NCBI RefSeq assembly: GCF_900115085.1
Contig: NZ_FOVF01000002.1
Location: 124,001 to 188,000 of the forward strand
Reading direction: 5' to 3'
DNA: 64,000 nt
Source: Dokdonella immobilis
Lineage (GTDB): Bacteria > Pseudomonadota > Gammaproteobacteria > Xanthomonadales > Rhodanobacteraceae
Positions within the stretch are counted from its first letter, which is position 1. Every line of letters starts with the position of its first letter. The translations under genes and the position numbers were made by a program. Below, piece by piece: positions 62,501 through 64,000 of this stretch. Below the pieces are notes generated by a model, which saw only the letters and a program-made list of their open reading frames with translations, did not search any database and had not been told where the DNA came from.

Positions 62501-64000
62501 TCAACCGCCGACGAGTTCGTAGACGACGATCGTCACCGTCGCCTTGGCCGTGCCGCCGCGGCCGTCGGAAACCGTGTACTCGAAGAAGTCGTGCCCGGAA
62601 AAGCCGTGGATCGACTGGTAATGCACGGTGTTGTCCGCGTTGATCGTGATGACTGCATTGCCGGGCCCGGTGTGTTCGACCGAGACGACGCTCAGCGGGT
62701 CGCCATCCGGGTCGCTGTCGTTGGCGAGCACGTCGATATCGGTGTCGTAGCCCTTGAGTACGCCACCGTCGTCGTTGACAGCGACCGGCATCTGGTTCGA
62801 TGCCGAGGCCGGGTTCACGGTCACGCTGACGTTCGCCGTGGCCGTGCCGCCGCGGCCATCGCTGATCGTGTAGGTGAAGCTGTCGCTGCCCGAGTAGCCT
62901 GGCGCGGGCGCGTAGCTGACGCCGCCCGCGCCGATGACGGCCGTCCCGTGCGCAGGCGTGGAGACGGCGGTGATCGTCAGCGTATCGTTGTCCGGGTCGC
63001 TGTCGTTGGCGAGCACGTCGATCACGGTGGCCGCGGATTCGAAGTCGACCGTGACCGCGTCATCGGCGGCCAGCGGAGCACCGTTGAGATACACGCGCGG
63101 CCCCAGTGTGGTCGTCGATGTCTGTTCCTCGAACTTGTACACATCGACCGTGCGCTTGTGCTCGGCCGGGTTGCGCAATGCGCGCTCGATCCAGGCCGGA
63201 TTGGCCTTGACCGGTTCGCGCACCCATTCGACCTTTTCGGCGGCCGGTGCCGGCTCGGGCGCCGGCACCACGGTTTCCTCGATGGTCAGGAACTCGACGT
63301 CGACGCGGCGATTCTTCTGCCGGTTCTCGGCCGTGTCGTTCGGGTGGCCCGGGTTGCGCTCGCCTTCACCGCGGGTGTCGATCTGGTCGGCCGGGATGCC
63401 GCGGCTGACCAGATGCGCCTTGGCGCTTTCGGCGCGGCGTTCGGACAGGCCCTGGTTGTAGGCGTCGGTGCCGATCGAATCGGTATGGCCGACGACGCTG
63501 ACCCGGCTGACCCGGCTCGTCGAATTGAGCTTGTCGACCAGTTCGTCGAGGGCGGCGATCGCATCGGGGCGCAGGTCGGCATGATCGAAACCGAAAAACG
63601 CGTCGCCATCGAGGCGCACTTCGTTACGGATCACCTGAGGTTCGGAGGGCGTCGTTGCCGGCTCGGCCGGGGTCTTCACTTCGACCAGGCGGAACGGTTC
63701 GCGGGCGCGGTAGTTCTGGCCGAAATCGTAGCGGGCCAGCAGCCAACCGCGGGTGTCGGACTTGTCGGTCTCGAAATCGCCGGACTTGCGCGCGAACTCG
63801 CCCTGCAGCGACAGGCTGAACGGGCTGTTGCGGAACAACTTGTCGAGTCCGAGCGAGAAGGTCGTCTGGTCAGAGCTGTACTTGCCCTTCTCGTAGTCGA
63901 AGCCGGCCCGCACGCGCAGCAGGGGTTCGTCGAAATAGGCGCCGAAGCGCAGGCCCGCGCCATTCTCGTAGGGGTGTTCGAAGAAGCGGGTCAGGGTCTC
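62501..64000 (-). CDS. OmpA-like outer-membrane protein with C-terminal Ig-like repeats (5' end outside window)
   Basis: At least 499 residues; the frame is open to the window end. The first part reads as alternating beta strands (LRFGAYFDEPLLRVRAGFDY, YSSDQTTFSLGLDKL, GWLLARYDFGQNY), consistent with an outer-membrane barrel. An OmpA/peptidoglycan-binding domain follows (FFGFDHADLRPDAIAALDEL, VVGHTDSIGTDAYN, AENRQKNRRVDVEFL). After a linker come two cadherin/VCBS-type Ig-like repeats (VIDVLANDSDPDNDTLTITA, DSFTYTISDGRGGTATANVS and IDVLANDSDPDGDPLSVVSV, FFEYTVSDGRGGTAKATVT). Ig-like repeats C-terminal to an OmpA domain are unusual. Probably surface adhesion or envelope anchoring. Confidence 0.85.
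   Translation of the reverse strand, partial: ETLTRFFEHPYENGAGLRFGAYFDEPLLRVRAGFDYEKGKYSSDQTTFSLGLDKLFRNSPFSLSLQGEFARKSGDFETDKSDTRGWLLARYDFGQNYRAREPFRLVEVKTPAEPATTPSEPQVIRNEVRLDGDAFFGFDHADLRPDAIAALDELVDKLNSTSRVSRVSVVGHTDSIGTDAYNQGLSERRAESAKAHLVSRGIPADQIDTRGEGERNPGHPNDTAENRQKNRRVDVEFLTIEETVVPAPEPAPAAEKVEWVREPVKANPAWIERALRNPAEHKRTVDVYKFEEQTSTTTLGPRVYLNGAPLAADDAVTVDFESAATVIDVLANDSDPDNDTLTITAVSTPAHGTAVIGAGGVSYAPAPGYSGSDSFTYTISDGRGGTATANVSVTVNPASASNQMPVAVNDDGGVLKGYDTDIDVLANDSDPDGDPLSVVSVEHTGPGNAVITINADNTVHYQSIHGFSGHDFFEYTVSDGRGGTAKATVTIVVYELVGG

Overview
The window is a GC-rich bacterial chromosome segment, most likely a gammaproteobacterium of the Lysobacterales/Xanthomonadales (Rhodanobacteraceae-like). 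The grounds are the rhlB/trxA/rho neighbourhood, XpsD/XpsE-like secretion genes, many intergenic GGGATTGGGGATTCGGG-type repeats, a RAYT-type transposase, and secreted proteins carrying a short 'LFxNGFQ'-like motif. This assignment is inference; no 16S rRNA is present.

Layout. 1-6150 (mostly minus strand): a partial quinone oxidoreductase, a large OmpR-type/ATPase/TPR regulator, a decaying patch (SnoaL-like gene, a 65-residue ORF, a frameshifted short-chain dehydrogenase, perhaps an OsmC remnant) and a two-gene membrane operon. This operon diverges from a MocR/GntR-aminotransferase regulator (6260-7678) across a strong palindrome. 8123-8444 is the standout RNA locus: a tRNA-Ile2(CAU) gene interrupted in its anticodon loop by a 245-nt group I intron. 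It lies downstream of rpoD. 10.6-16.7 kb is information processing and envelope (dtd, lpxL/htrB-like, rho, trxA, rhlB). 16.8-21.5 kb is a three-gene type II secretion block (gspC-gspD-gspE). 21.6-25.9 kb carries a DUF937 protein, an orphan Hpt protein, arginase and a PAS/GGDEF diguanylate cyclase. 25.9-29.1 kb has a secreted metalloprotease, a remnant secreted-protein ORF and a conserved exported protein. 29.2-40.5 kb is mostly housekeeping: trpS, an esterase, dusB, a DedA protein, a ribokinase-like kinase, a lipoprotein truncated globin, an AEC transporter, tspO, a methyltransferase and aceE.

40.87-53.06 kb looks like an acquired, lower-GC island. A degraded RAYT-transposase relic lies on one side and an intact RAYT element with 24-bp inverted repeats on the other. 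Between them are a truncated L-serine dehydratase pseudogene, an XRE regulator, a ~3,023-residue exported SpvB/FG-GAP/RHS protein whose core is split by six fibronectin-III-like repeats, and a small gene that is the obvious immunity candidate. This RHS toxin/immunity module and the group I intron are the two most interesting systems here.

53.1-64.0 kb returns to core genes: maeB, a QEGLA-motif (DUF1704) peptidase-like protein, a secreted protein whose stop codon lies inside a 200-bp MITE-like palindrome, rsgA, an RND adaptor lipoprotein under an operator-bearing promoter, an AlaA-like aminotransferase, a GDSL hydrolase, and a partial OmpA protein with Ig-like repeats running off the end.
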